Shown here: positions 22,682-33,653 of the stretch, one piece after another
How the letters are laid out: every line of letters starts with the position of its first letter
How positions within the stretch are numbered: position 1 is the stretch's first letter
NCBI GenBank assembly: GCA_963920705.1
Contig: OY987227.1
Coordinates: forward strand, 7,667,602 to 7,731,601
Source of the DNA: Odiellus spinosus
Taxonomy: Eukaryota > Arthropoda > Arachnida > Opiliones > Phalangiidae
DNA length: 64,000 nt
Reading direction: 5' to 3'
Made by a program: the position numbers and the translations under genes
The notes under the pieces: generated by a model
What the model saw: the letters and a program-made list of their open reading frames with translations, nothing else
Told to the model about the DNA's origin: nothing
Database searches by the model: none

Positions 22682-22840
22682 ACGCCTCCTCCCATACCCT
22701 CTATATCGTCGACAAATCGCGGGTTGATTCCAGCGCCATCTCTGAGTCGGTGACTATACTTTGATAGCGCCTCCCCTTTTCTACTCCAACTCGAAACTGA
22801 AGGTCACGTGTGTCACGAATTTAGAGAGATCGAACCTTTA
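22682..22840 (+). repeat. Interspersed repeat family D, fragment
   Basis: ATACCCTCTATATCGTCGAC, AAATCGCGG, CGCCATCTCTGAGTCGG and CTGAAGGTCACGTGTGTCAC match the right part of the copy at 57655-57905 in order. It is GC-richer than its surroundings. Class unknown. Confidence 0.72.
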
Positions 22841-23520
22841 TATCGAACTCTTGGTCTTTCCACCGATAACCCCCGGTATCGCAGGTGGCGCCTACTGTCT
22901 CTAGAAGTCACTTTCCCCTCCGAGTGATATTCAAACGAAAATTTAATAAGCATTTTAAACTAGGTTTAACAATTGAATTTATGGGAGACTTTGCCTTGAG
23001 CCGACAATTTTTTTCCCTTAACAAAATCTTGAAGGGACCACATGCAAACTCGGTACGTATACGTAATGATAATAATAACGTTTTAGCGGGGACCCACGGA
23101 CCGCCTGGGCTACGACCATAAAAACAGAGGCTGGATAAAAAACATTCATTCCCCAACTTTGCCTATATTTCATTTCAACCCCCAAATCTGGTCCCGGCGT
23201 TTATTTTTTCAACTTATTTTAGTTACAGCCGTTGGTTAAGGTTAAAGGCTGTTATATTATCTTTCTCGCTGCACGTATTTCGTTACAACCTTGAATGGGA
23301 CTTAAATTGTAATTGTTAACCAGACTATTCTATGGAAATATAGGTTTCTTATATGGTTGTTACGTGGTATTTTATTTGATCGTCTAATTTGCAAGAAGTT
23401 ACCCATACTGCTTTCATTAATTTGCGCCTATAGAGTTACCCTTTCAATAAAATATATAATTTGTGTGTAACTTGAATTTAACATGTGTCCAACCTGGTAA
23501 CTAAGTACTCTAGTTATTAT
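22841..23520. other. Single-copy sequence, nothing recognised
   Basis: Short frames on both strands near 22885-23156 have no recognisable family. No other structure seen. Confidence 0.35.
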
Positions 23521-23905
23521 TTGTATATTATATTATTCTGTATATTAATATATTTTATACATTATTATATTATTCTATGTATTATACTTTATATATTAAT
23601 ATATTTTATACATTATTATATTATTCTATGTATTATACTTTATATATTATTATATTATTCTATGTATTATACTTTATATATATTATTATATTATTCTATG
23701 TATTATACTTTATATATTATTATACTATTCTATATATTAATATACTATTTTATATATTATTATACTATTCTATATATTAATATACTATTTTATACATTAT
23801 TATATATTATTATATATTATTTTGTATATTATATTATTTCGTATATTATTATATTATTTTGTATATTAAATTACATATTCTATATATTATTAATTTATAA
23901 TTTCC
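23521..23905. repeat. AT-rich TATTA/TTATA repeat
   Basis: Irregular tandem copies of TTATTATATTATTCTATG and TATTATACTTTATATATTA, with ATATTTTATACATTATTATA variants. The longest frame here translates only Tyr/Ile/Leu-rich low-complexity sequence and is not considered coding. Confidence 0.9.
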
Positions 23906-24324
23906 ATCCATATATTTTCTGAAGTTTAAAGGAACAATCAAAATATTAGTCATACGTATGTGTAGGGGTGAAAATGTCAATTTATATTTCACATAGATTT
24001 CCGTATTTCTACATATATTATTTCCTTTCGTAGAAAACTAATTTTGTCAACACAATAGTTTTGCAACACCTAGGCCTAAATTAACGCGGTTCATTTTGTA
24101 TGGTAAATATTTAAACCCGGATTTATCAGAAATAGATTAGTCATTTAACCGGAAGAAATACTTAAAATGAAGGAACAATTACAACTAAATAAACGAAAAA
24201 ACATCAACAAGTCAAGGTCAATTAAGACCTATACTGTATGGGGTATTACCTACATTACTCAGATTACTTGGATTAATATATTAATGTATTTAATAGATAA
24301 AAATTATTAACAATACTTCTGTAT

Positions 24325-24757
24325 TTAAAGTTAGGCTGAAACTATTTTCGTAATTGCTATATTATTAAAAATCATTTTCGAAATTTTACACAGCTAGGTG
24401 TATGAAACTTGAAAAATGTCTAAAATATACGGATGCATTTTTTTCCGATACATGTCATAGATTGATTGTGGAACATAATGATAATTTTGATACGAAAGGT
24501 ACTTTTACGAAAAAGACAGCGCGAAAGCGACCTTATCACTGGTGCCACGCGACCGTAGTAATGACGTAGTATTGCTGGTAATTTTGTTTCAAAAATAGAA
24601 AGATGGCAATTATAAAATATGTATTTCAACTCTTGCTGTAATTTTTTATATGATATACATCTAATTATTATTTTGAATAGTTTTTTTAGTCTATTTCTGA
24701 AAATACTACCCAGAATCTAATTCGAGCTCGTAAAAAAGCATTAGAGCCTCACTTTAA
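24325..24757 (-). mobile_element. MITE family B, near full length
   Basis: The ends are TTAAAGTTAGGCTG (24325) and AGCCTCACTTTAA (ending 24757), i.e. TTAAAG-type inverted ends with TTAA at both termini. Internally AAAAGACAGCGCGAAAGCGA and CCTTATCACTGG match the other copies at 25134, 27443 and 40969. TATAAAATATGTATTTC and GCTGTAATTTTT match the complement of the 40969 copy. No transposase frame. Confidence 0.75.
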
Positions 24758-25133
24758 TTAACAAGAACCGGGGAAAATTTTTCTAACGAACGTGATATTT
24801 AACTTTTAGTTACTTTATAACGATCTGTACTTAATTTGTTTTATTTTTCTGTGGAAAATTGTCACCGCGGAGTTGGGTTGGTTTGTTTATTACGAATATA
24901 ACGAATACAAGGAATAAAATAAAGCGGTTGTTATTGAGAGAAGGGAAGTCTGATAAGTGTCCGATATCGTGCTCAAAGTGACTTTCTTGTTAATTTCATT
25001 TCTAAGTGTTATTAACCCGGAAACGTCAAAATCACGTTTATAAATAAAAATTAAATGTAATATACAGAAGATTAGATAATTTTTTCTTAATTCTAGGGGC
25101 CTTGATAAATTTTATCTCTCCAAAAAATAAACA

Positions 25134-25335
25134 TTAATGTGGCTATAAATCATAAGTATAATTTTTATATTCGTCGATTAAAAAATGTTTTACGAAAAAG
25201 ACCGCGCGAAAGCGACCTTATCACTAGCGTCAGAACGCGTGAGAATCAAATAGCCACGCGACCATTTTTTGTTGTAAAAATTATATAAAATACGTATTTT
25301 TACTGTCGCGGTAACATATGTATTGAATAAAGTGA
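25134..25335 (-). mobile_element. MITE family B, truncated
   Basis: ACGAAAAAGACCGCGCGAAA, GCGACCTTATCACTAGCG, AAAATACGTATTTTTACTG and CATATGTATTG match family B. A possible TTAATGTGGCT terminus is at 25134. The other end is replaced by AATAAAGTGATAGATTTTTG, which resembles the terminus of the nested element ending at 49773. Confidence 0.68.
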
Positions 25336-26265
25336 TAGATTTTTGGTAAAAAGGGCCGAATGGTTTTGTATTAATAAATATACAGTATATATATAAAAAT
25401 ACATATATTGTTGTTAAGACTTGGACGAATACTAGACATCACGTTATCATCGATAACAAAAGAGCTCTCTATTCAATTCAATATAAAGAATAAATAAATC
25501 TATATACAGTACCATATAGACTATACAAACAAATCATTTTTCGAGGTTCAATTTACTCTCGAGTGAAGATATACGATTTGGCCATAATTCGTGACACTTA
25601 TAATATTGGCGTTACGAGACTGAATACGAAAACATTGTTGTAACTAGAAAATATCCTGTAGATATCTAAACATTTGTACCCCTATCACTCTATTCATCGT
25701 AAAACCATGGAAAAATAAGTTATTCATTCGCGTATTAAGATTGAATTAAGAAATATTAAAAAGAGAAGAGAAATACCGATTTTAAATTATCCCATATTCC
25801 AGTCTTACACTCGTTACGTGGGAAAAAACGATATTTGTACGGGAAATAAGATAGAATGAAGAGAACTACGTAGAAAGTAGAACGACTTGGAATTTAAGTT
25901 TCAAATTTGAGCTCTATCGAGCTTTCACTTTCATTCGGTTTGATTTGGTGGACAGAAGGGGTTTGATAGGGAATCACGCGGATTGTGTCTCAAATGACGA
26001 GAGAGAAAAAAGGGCGTCCGTGGTTCTGCCAGGGGTAGAAATTGTTTTGGCTGTACATGTCAAAAGGAGATCAGTCTTGTGTGTGTGCCGCGTGTACTTA
26101 TAGGGAGAGTATAACAAAAGGAAAAAGAATTGAAACATTTAGACTAAATTAAAGTGTCACAGAAATCGATGCCGCCGAAAAGTGACGCCTGAGCAGTGAT
26201 ACAAAGAGCTTACACACTCCCCTCAATTCCAAACCCCGACAGACTTTTTATACGTTATATGATCG
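25336..26265. other. AT-rich single-copy sequence
   Basis: No gene or repeat is recognised. A GTGTGTGTGCCGCGTG patch lies near 26078. Frames are short. Confidence 0.35.
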
Positions 26266-26437
26266 AAGGGATAATGAAGCTACGTTTAAGTGTTTTCGTT
26301 CATAATTGTAAAATATTTTATAATATTTATGCTAATTTAGCTAATATGGTTTTATGATAATTTGATGTAAAAATGTCTGATTAACCTTGGTTTACACATA
26401 ACCATTTATAGTTAATGTTCTTTTTCACTGCGTAATC

Positions 26438-26958
26438 CAGGGCCGGATTAAGAGATATGGCGCCCGAGGTCAAACATTATACGCGACCCCTAATTTGAAA
26501 ATCCAACATTCATAATGACTTCACTCGGGGAAGACTTATTCATCACGTCACCTCAATAGCTTCGTGTTCAGAAATCATTTAAAATTCAATAACTAACGTC
26601 AATTTTTTCCAAATTTTAGTAAAATAATCCCTCGTATTGTTACGCGTATTTCTCCTTTAAACGACTCGGAGAAATACTATATCGCAAACAAATATTAACT
26701 ATACACGGGCTCTTCGCTAAAAGTTCAGGGTTTGCGATTTCTCCATGTCTACGGGCGGCTCAACTTTAATTAATCGGCGAGATACTTATAGGCTTAGTTA
26801 CAAATTAAAATGAAATATGGCTACATACGAATCGCCAAGTTTTATTAAATAAACCATAAGGTAGTTATGATTTGTGTATCACCAGATTTCTTAGGCGCCC
26901 CAATTTGGCTAGCGCCCGGGGCAGTTGTCCCTTCTGCCCACCCCTTAATCCGGCCCTG
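26438..26958. mobile_element. Non-autonomous hAT-like DNA transposon
   Basis: The terminal inverted repeat CAGGGCCGGATTAAG starts at 26438 and its complement CTTAATCCGGCCCTG ends at 26958, giving 521 bp. Sub-terminal GGCGCCC on the left and GGCGCCCC plus GCCCGGGGCAGTTGTCCC on the right are typical of hAT-related short elements. CAGGG termini are a known hAT feature. No 8-bp target duplication is visible (left flank GCGTAATC, right flank ATGGCATT), so a flank may have been altered by the adjacent GC-rich insertion. No transposase frame. Confidence 0.72.
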
Positions 26959-26967
26959 ATGGCATTG

Positions 26968-27443
26968 CATTATGGTCGCCTGGCCCCCTCCCCCCCCCCA
27001 CCTGTCCGTGCGCAGGGTGGGGGTAGTGTTCCATCCTTGTCGTGGTGAGGGGGCCTGAGTTCTAGGATCCGTCCTAGTTCCGCGAATTGGAACACGGCCG
27101 TCTCGCCCACATCCGGCCGACTCGCAGGGCCCGCACTGGGCCCTGGCAGCTCCCTCTGCCTTTGAGTCGGTCTTGTTGGGTCACGGTTACATTACGGAGG
27201 CCGTATGGCACTACTGTGTGGGTTCTGGTCGCCAAGCCATATACCTTTCCTTCTGCTGCCTTAGCCTCCTCACGTGTGTGCGGGAGCACTGGTCTGGGGT
27301 TCTTCGGTTCCCGCTGTTTGGCCTTGTTACCCGTTCCGGGCACGGTTTCGCGTGCGGCACTTTAGGGACAAATGATGCAGCCGCACGGATTGGCGGGGGT
27401 GTAGTGTACTAGTTTACGGAGCACCCCCTTAACAATCAAAACT
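26968..27443. mobile_element. GC-rich block, probable retroelement fragment
   Basis: About 475 bp of strikingly GC-rich sequence in an AT-rich setting, starting near a C-run (26987-26999). Imperfect GATGGCATTG (26958) and GATGGCTATTG (27444) flank it and may be a target duplication. It interrupts family B sequence on its right. Open frames on both strands here (79-92 codons) resemble no domain I know. The composition suggests a piece of a non-LTR retrotransposon or a structured RNA, but class is unproven. Confidence 0.4.
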
Positions 27444-27699
27444 GATGGCTATTGTAGAGACTACAGTTGATTCTCCCGCGTTCTGGTACCAGTGATAAGG
27501 TGTCGCTTCGCGCGGTCTTTTTCATAAAAGTACTTAATCCAGAAATTTCTACCTTTAGCACGTAAATTTACGATAAGAGTCAGAAATAAATTGCATCATA
27601 TATCGGAAAAAAATTACATATTCTTCTTTAGTTTCTTTAGTACGGGGCGTTTTAATTGTATGATAAAACTAAATACTCCCTAGGCCAGCCCCACTTTAA
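27443..27699 (+). mobile_element. MITE family B, right half
   Basis: GTAGAGACTACAGTTGATTC, ACCAGTGATAAGG, CGCGCGGTCTTTTTCATAAA, AGTACTTA, ATATCGGAAAAAAATTAC and TGATAAAACTAAA align in order with 41350-41642. It ends in CCCCACTTTAA (TTAA at 27696). The left half is absent, replaced by the GC-rich block. Confidence 0.72.
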
Positions 27700-27726
27700 G
27701 TATATATAGCTTCATTATCCCTTTAA

Positions 27727-28398
27727 AATAGCCTTTTTCTGGTAGGAGAGAAGGTAACGCACGTCAGGGTCTTAAAATTGAGACACACGCGCGACTGGTT
27801 CTCCCTTGAAACGGACACGCTTCTACAAATTTTATCGATTTGATTTTTTTATTTTAGTTTTATTTTTTTATTCTTTTTATTTTTTTAAGAAGGGGTTAAA
27901 GAGTATATGGGGAAGCTTGGCCCCCATTTTTCCAGATATATATATATTCTCGCGTGATTTTAATATTATTTAAATGAATAATAAATCGAAAAATCGGAAG
28001 TCTCGTAGACGGAACAACTTGAAAAATCCCTACTTCACCAACCAATATCGAACATGACTGGAGCCCCGCCCCTTTCCCATTTTCGAAACTCCCAGACTTG
28101 ACCGCGTGTCGGAAAAGAATAACACACCCATTTAAAGTTAGATTTAATATTACGGTTCAAGAAAAGACTACGAAAAATAATTTATTACACTACGAGAATT
28201 ATCGTGACGTATTAATCCGCGTCTACCTTCCATACGTTGCGAATAACGACTGAACAAATTTAAAAGTTACGTCTAATGATATTCCTCCTCTAGGCATGTA
28301 CATTGTAAAAATATTATCGTTTTGAAAGAGTATTCGAAACTTTGAATCATTTCTAAGGCCGTCTTCGCAAAACGGGAAAAATTTCAGATTTCCTCTCC
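27727..28398. other. Single-copy sequence, nothing recognised
   Basis: T-rich low-complexity sequence at 27845-27890 and a TATATATATA tract at 27937. No gene or RNA is supported. Confidence 0.35.
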
Positions 28399-28779
28399 TT
28401 AAAGGGAGAATGCAACTTAACAAGTGATTATTTTATCGATTCTTTATAGTTTAAACAGGCCTAATCTACTACTAAACAATTACAAGCAAATTTTTAACTA
28501 GAAATAAATTTAAATCTTACCGGGAAAATAGGCTTAGCGAGATTCATGGAGATCATGTAAGGCCAGTCGTTCACGCGAGATCTACACGAGACTTACAATC
28601 GCGTTCGATTGGTCGCTAGACTTCATATGCGCGAGGAAATCAGGATCTCCGTGAATCCAGCTAAGCCTATTTTCCGGCAAGTTTTAAATTTATTTCTAGT
28701 TTAATATTTGTAAATTATTTAAACCATAAGCAATCGATAAAAAAAAAATCACTACTCTTTAGGTTGCATTCTCCCTTAA
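28399..28779. mobile_element. Family A MITE, complete, with TTAA ends
   Basis: 381 bp. The left end TTAAAGGGAGAATGCAAC and right end GGTTGCATTCTCCCTTAA are complementary, with TTAA at each extremity acting as target-site duplication. The inverted arms extend about 150 bp, including TATCGATT, GTTTAAACAGGCCTAATC, AACTAGAAATAAATTTAAA, AAAATAGGCTTAGC and CATGGAGATC. The start fits the TTAAAGGRR terminus and TTAA duplication described for T2-type MITEs, which are linked to the Kolobok superfamily. No coding capacity. Confidence 0.88.
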
Positions 28780-29667
28780 ATTTTCGAAGCCAGCTTTAGA
28801 GCAAAACAATAAAAATGACGCGCGTTATGGTAGACCAAACAAACGCTCGATGAAAGGGGTTGAATTTTTAGAAAGTTAAAATGAATATTAAAGTGGTGGC
28901 GAAATCTCAAGAATGAAATTACACAATATTATTAGGATTAGTTATGACGAGAAAAAAATGGAAGTCTTTAAGAGCTTTGAAGCGTTCTCCACTAATATTT
29001 TGTACACCTGACCCCTTGAATTAAAAATTACAGTAAAACGAGAGTGGGTCCTAATTTCTTCAATAACTGGATAAAAATTCTAGTAAAATAAGTTACGAAA
29101 CTTATTTTTTATCATTCATATTCCCTTGAAAACAGGTGAGTAGAGCTAAAAATCAATATTTGTCATTAGAACGCGAAAACCTACGAGACGGACAAATAAG
29201 TGCTTTTAAATTTTATCAAGATAAAATTAAAAGTTTATAATTGCCTTTTGCCATAACAGCGCGCGTGTGTTAGTTACTGGAAATTTCACCACGATATATA
29301 GTTGCAATATATATATATGTATTTAATGGTCATAATATCTACACTGGAACTGGTTTCAGTGTAGCCTTTAATTTACACCATATACTTTGGAAAATAATAA
29401 AACGTATTACGAAGAGAACTGGTTTAGTTTTAAATATATTCCAATTTAAATAAAAATCACTCGGTCAAGGTTAAAAATAATAGCCCTTTGTAAAAAAGAT
29501 AAAAACCTTAAAAACGTGTTAACGCTTAATTAAAACTGGTTGGAAGATATTAAAAAATATTTATTAATCGTGATTAGGAGGACAATTAACCGCGGCCTTG
29601 AGATGATTTCTTTGATTTGTTAATTAACAATATATTTATACGAGGGAATCTAATTATAATTGGCAAT
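28780..29667. other. AT-rich single-copy sequence
   Basis: Nothing recognised beyond an ATATATATATATG tract at 29308-29320 and short AT-rich runs. Confidence 0.35.
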
Positions 29668-29807
29668 TTAAAGGGAAACTTGGGAGTTTAAATGGAACAG
29701 CGTTTGAATTTATTTTGGGAAAAACGTTTTCGAGAATTGTAATGTCCTAACATTAAAAGAATATAAATTTAAAATCTGTTCATTTTAAGCTCCAAGTTTC
29801 CCTTTAA
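29668..29807. mobile_element. MITE family A2, complete (140 bp)
   Basis: The left end TTAAAGGGAAACTTGGGAG and the right end CTCCAAGTTTCCCTTTAA form the terminal inverted repeats, with TTAA at each extremity. A sub-terminal ATGGAACAGCGTTTGAATTT matches the partial copy at the right window edge (63944 onward). The TTAAAGGRA start puts it in the same broad terminus class as family A. Confidence 0.8.
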
Positions 29808-30826
29808 GGATAAAATCAGTTAAAAATCAGTAATGAATTTGTGGAAAATTGGTGTTAATTGAAGTACACGATCTTATAAGAATGAAGAATCGCCCTTAAA
29901 TAACAAAACGGCTGATAGATAAGCTAGTTTATCTTCATTCAAACTCTTTGCCAAAAAAAAATCTACTCCCGCTTGCCAGATTTAAAATAGATTTTTCTAA
30001 GAAGTTATATAGAAGAACTCGTTGGAAAATATCCATTAGTCTCGATGTTATAATACGAGACTAATTTTAACATGTCTTTAAAATACTTTCGCTTAATTGA
30101 TGAGACAGACTAAACTTAAAATTTACTTAATTTATGGTATTAAAAATCAGATAAGGCTATAAATAATTCTAATACCGATTCGGAGCCTTACAAAAATTGT
30201 TTTTTAAATAGTTATCTCGAGAGGTAAATCTAGATACTGAAAAAGATAGTTAATATGTCTGGGTTCTTCTCAGAAATAGAGAAAACCGCAATCTAATCAA
30301 AATTGTAATTGCGTGGGTTTAAAATGCCCCCATAAAAATCCAAAAATAATCACATATTTCTTTTCGTGATTTGGGTTCTACTTTGAAAATTGAGTCTAAA
30401 AACTAACCTAACCTTTGTTGATTACTTGAAACTCAATCAATTGGATACTAATTGATGTAATAATTAATTAAAATGCAATGATAAAATCCATTTTACGCAT
30501 TGATCAGATACCAGATATATTGTGAAAATTAATTTCATTATTGTTCACGAAATTGTTAGTCAAAAATAAAGCTCGCAGGCGCTTATAGATAACCAAGAGA
30601 GTATGAAGAATAAACTTAATTTTAAAAAGAAAACATTAGGAAAGGTTTCCATTTATATTTTTTTGGCGATTGACAAAAAATGGCGATCATGATCATTAAA
30701 TGGGTAAAATTAATATGTAGATTCATATGGAAAATATAAAGGTAACTCTACTCAAAACGCTTCATCAAAGAGATTTATTCTTATTTGGACCAGCGGAATT
30801 TAAATTTAATTTCAACATTTAATTTT
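29808..30826. other. AT-rich single-copy sequence
   Basis: No gene, RNA or tandem repeat recognised. Confidence 0.35.
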
Positions 30827-30950
30827 GAATTCGCTGTACACCTGAGTTCACTGAATTCAGCTTTAAAAGCGCATTGATTTCGAGCTCTTATGAACTCTGA
30901 GTTCAGCTTTGATAGTGCATAGCGTTCAAAGCTTTTGTACACCCGAATTC
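30827..30950. repeat. Short inverted-repeat module with internal direct repeats
   Basis: GAATTCGCTGTACA (30827) and TGTACACCCGAATTC (30936-30950) form an inverted pair. Inside, GAGTTCACTGAATTCAGCTT and TGAACTCTGAGTTCAGCTT are direct repeats. Similar GAGTTCACTTAGTTCAGCTT sequence occurs in complement near 61266-61300. It may be a small MITE; no flanking duplication was found. Confidence 0.5.
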
Positions 30951-31580
30951 GCGAGTGTCTGCCCCCTCGGAAGAGCTCCACCCCTAACAAAACCCTTATT
31001 GGCTCTTTTGAATTGACGTTGCTGACGGGATTGATAAAATATTGTTGCCTAAGTTTTGCCTTTAATATTGCTAGCCCTTCGATTGCTCCATTCGAAAATT
31101 TAATAAAATGGTATAAATATCCAATTTATCAAGGAATAGGTTAAAAAAACACTTGATAAACGCATTAAAAAGGTCGGACCAAAGTAGAAAGTTGAAATTG
31201 AAACCGATTTAATGTGTTTACTGGAAATGATATTAGGGGGAAACAAAAATTTCATTCTAACAAAAAACTTTTAAAACTTGTAATACCGTATAATAAAAAA
31301 TGCACTCTCGCGGAAAATAGATGACTTTGAACACGCGAAAAATCGTTCAGATATAGAAATTACAAAGGCATGAGCGATGTAGAGACTTTTATAAGTTAGT
31401 TGGGGAAACACACTAACTCTCAAATTAGATATATTTATTTCCATATCAAAACATTATACCCCATTCAACATTAGTCATTCAACGTAAATAATGGAGGCAT
31501 TTAGAAGATTGTAAACTGATTAACTTTCCACTTATGACGTTTTGAACTGTGGCCCAATGAAATTCACTCATAATTGATTA
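30951..31580. other. Single-copy sequence, nothing recognised
   Basis: Short open frames near 30935-31144 have no recognisable domain. No repeat structure visible. Confidence 0.35.
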
Positions 31581-31738
31581 AGCTACGTTCACACTAGAGA
31601 GTTTGAAATCGGTTTCAAATCGTTTTGAATGTTCGAATCAACTTTTCTAGATAATATTTAAATATTTTGAGAAATTATCTTTACAATTGACCTCAAAATA
31701 TTACAATTGACCTTTCTAAAACGGTTTGAATCGTTGTA
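31581..31738 (+). mobile_element. MITE family F, right-truncated
   Basis: AGCTACGTTCACACTAGAGA, GTTTGAAATCGGTTTCAAAT, ATATTTTGAGAAATTATCTT, ACAATTGACC and CTTTCTAAAACGGTTTGAA match the intact copy at 47332-47496. The CTCTAGTGT right end is missing; the match fades after CGTTGTAATC. An ACAATTGACCTcAAAATATT segment is duplicated locally (31683 and 31704). Confidence 0.72.
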
Positions 31739-32392
31739 ATCAGACGGGTTCTTCCCAATTGATCGATTTTCAAACGATCGAATCATTTGAAATTCAATCC
31801 CTCGTACCTTAAAGCAAGAATCAATACGTAATCTCTCGTAAAGTTAATACCCATTGACATCAACTCCGACATAGAAACGAAATATCTTAAGAAAACAGTC
31901 AATATCACTTGGGAATGCAAAACACGGATATTTATAATGATAGCGTACGTATACCGAGTCTATAACGCTGCCAATTAACGTATAGTCTATAAGTTCCGAA
32001 AGGATTATATAGAAAATGTGTTTGCAGACAGCCCGTCGGCCGATGACTAACGAGAAAAGAGTATATAGTTCACGAGACAGTTGAAATTTTCAACGAAGAG
32101 AAAGCCGCGATACCCCTTTTTAGGGCTCCGCGTGATTTAGTATATGGTCGCTAGATCGATAGGACGATAGCTTCGATGGTACGGCGTAGTAAGACGGTTT
32201 AATGGAATGGCAGGTTTGCGGCAGTTTGCCTTGTTTGTTTTGGTACACGCCTATGGTGAGGCTCGAGACAAAAGAAACTCCCGTTTTTGAAGTAGACACG
32301 CAACACGACTCGATTCCGGTCTTGTCAAATTGATCTCGCGCCAAGTTGATATTATAGAAACGGAGGGGATTGGCTGGAAAATGTCACACGCC
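31739..32392. other. Single-copy sequence, nothing recognised
   Basis: Mixed composition. A small frame near 32120-32344 on the minus strand has no recognisable domain. Confidence 0.35.
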
Positions 32393-32560
32393 ACGTCATA
32401 GCTCGTGATATTGCTAGTTTAGCGCGCAATAATCTCTATTTTTTTTATTTCGCGCGCTAAAATTCTCATCTTCAAGAGCATAAGCACGGATGAAAACTTT
32501 AAACTGCGCGTGCTATAGTGCAGGAAACAGTCTCGAGTCACGTGGTTTCGTGACGACACA
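32393..32560 (+). repeat. Interspersed repeat family E, copy 1
   Basis: ACGTCATAGCTCGTGATATT, GCGCGCAATAATC, TTTCGCGCGCTAAAATTC and CACGTGGTTTCGTGACGACA correspond in reverse complement to 62876-63035. The inner GCGCGC segments are complementary to each other (GCGCGCAATA and TTTCGCGCGC). Class unknown. Confidence 0.6.
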
Positions 32561-32682
32561 GCAATGTCTCAAAAACGTGATCAAGACCACAATTTATTTT
32601 ATAATAAAATTTAATCACGAGAAATTGAAAAAAAATACCGAGGGTATATTGAAATACGCGTGACGTATGTTTTACTTTTAGA

Positions 32683-32803
32683 TACATAGAATAACGAAAG
32701 AAATCCGCTTACGAAATGAGGAGAAATCTTGTTATTGGATGGACCCAAAGTCATTTTAAATTTTGTTCAACTGGGAAACCCGATATCTTTCGTTATTCTA
32801 TGA
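32683..32803. repeat. Hairpin-forming inverted repeat
   Basis: CATAGAATAACGAAAGAAAT (32685) is complementary to ATATCTTTCGTTATTCTATG (ending 32802), with a spacer of about 75 bp. A related TTTTTCGTTATTCTACGGA is at 56695. It may be the core of a small MITE. Confidence 0.6.
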
Positions 32804-33470
32804 AATGAAAATTAAAACTTTTCTAAATTTCTAAGTGTTTAAAATTCGCGATCTTGGTGAGAGATTAATTTAACAAGGCCCGAATCGAGTCAGGATACGT
32901 GTCGACTTTAATGCGGGTACTAAATCATCCGACGTAATTCCCACCGCGAGGGGGAGCCACGAGTCAAATGAGAGAATGCAAAATGAGCTCCAAAGAAAGG
33001 TTTGCTATTTTTTTATCCGTAGGGAGGGTTTTCAGCTCGTATAAATGCTAAGATTACACATTTCTTGAGGGTAAAATGAATCGTAGGTATATATCTAGAA
33101 ATAAAAGGCGCTGGGATAGCCTTGGAAGATAGTGAAAACTCAGCTTGATTATTATGACTAGGGTTATAACTTTGAAAGCGACACGCAGTCTCTGGCTGCG
33201 TTTTGGCGTGTTTGGCAATTTTTCAAAGTTTTTTTTTTTTTTTTTTTTTTTTTTTCCTTTTTCCGTTTGTAATATACGTTACGTGTTACGTGTGGTAAAA
33301 TTTTACTTCTTTAAATGAGTTTATTTTAATATTATATAAGACGTTTTGGCCTCAAGCTGTCTGCTAAACAATTATATTCTTTAATTTAAAAACTAGACTT
33401 ATAATAAAAAAATATCTTTCTAGTTTTCTATCATTTAAAGTTACTTTATCTTTTATTTATCACGAAAACC
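32804..33470. other. Single-copy sequence with a long poly-T tract
   Basis: A T-run of about 25 nt lies at 33231-33256, the kind of signature left by a minus-strand retroposon tail. I could not find a flanking duplication. Otherwise nothing recognised. Confidence 0.4.
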
Positions 33471-33653
33471 AACTAGTCTTTGAATACCATTTTTATAATG
33501 GAAATCAATTGGTCTTTGAATATCATTTTTATCATGGAAACCAATTGGTCTTTGAATACCATTTTTATCATGGAAGCCAATTGGTCTTTGAATACCATTT
33601 TTATCATGGAAACCAATTGGTCTTCGAATTCCATTTTTATCACGCAAACCAAT
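33471..33653. repeat. 36-bp minisatellite, left block (about five copies)
   Basis: The unit is GGTCTTTGAATACCATTTTT followed by ATCATGGAAACCAATT. CCAATTGG joins successive units and is itself palindromic. Left-block units carry ATCATGGAA, against ATCACTAAA in the right block. Frames stay open since 36 is a multiple of 3; not regarded as coding. Confidence 0.93.

Larger units (their letters stand above)
26266..27726. mobile_element. Possible composite element bounded by an inverted repeat
   Basis: AAGGGATAATGAAGCTAC at 26266 is matched in inverted orientation by TAGCTTCATTATCCCTTTAA at 27707-27726, 1.4 kb away. The outer ends are TTAAAGGG-like, as in families A and A2. Between them lie a hAT-like element, a GC-rich block and the distal half of a family B copy. 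The pairing could be the remains of a MITE repeatedly invaded by other elements, or chance similarity of two unrelated TTAAAGGG ends. Confidence 0.4.
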
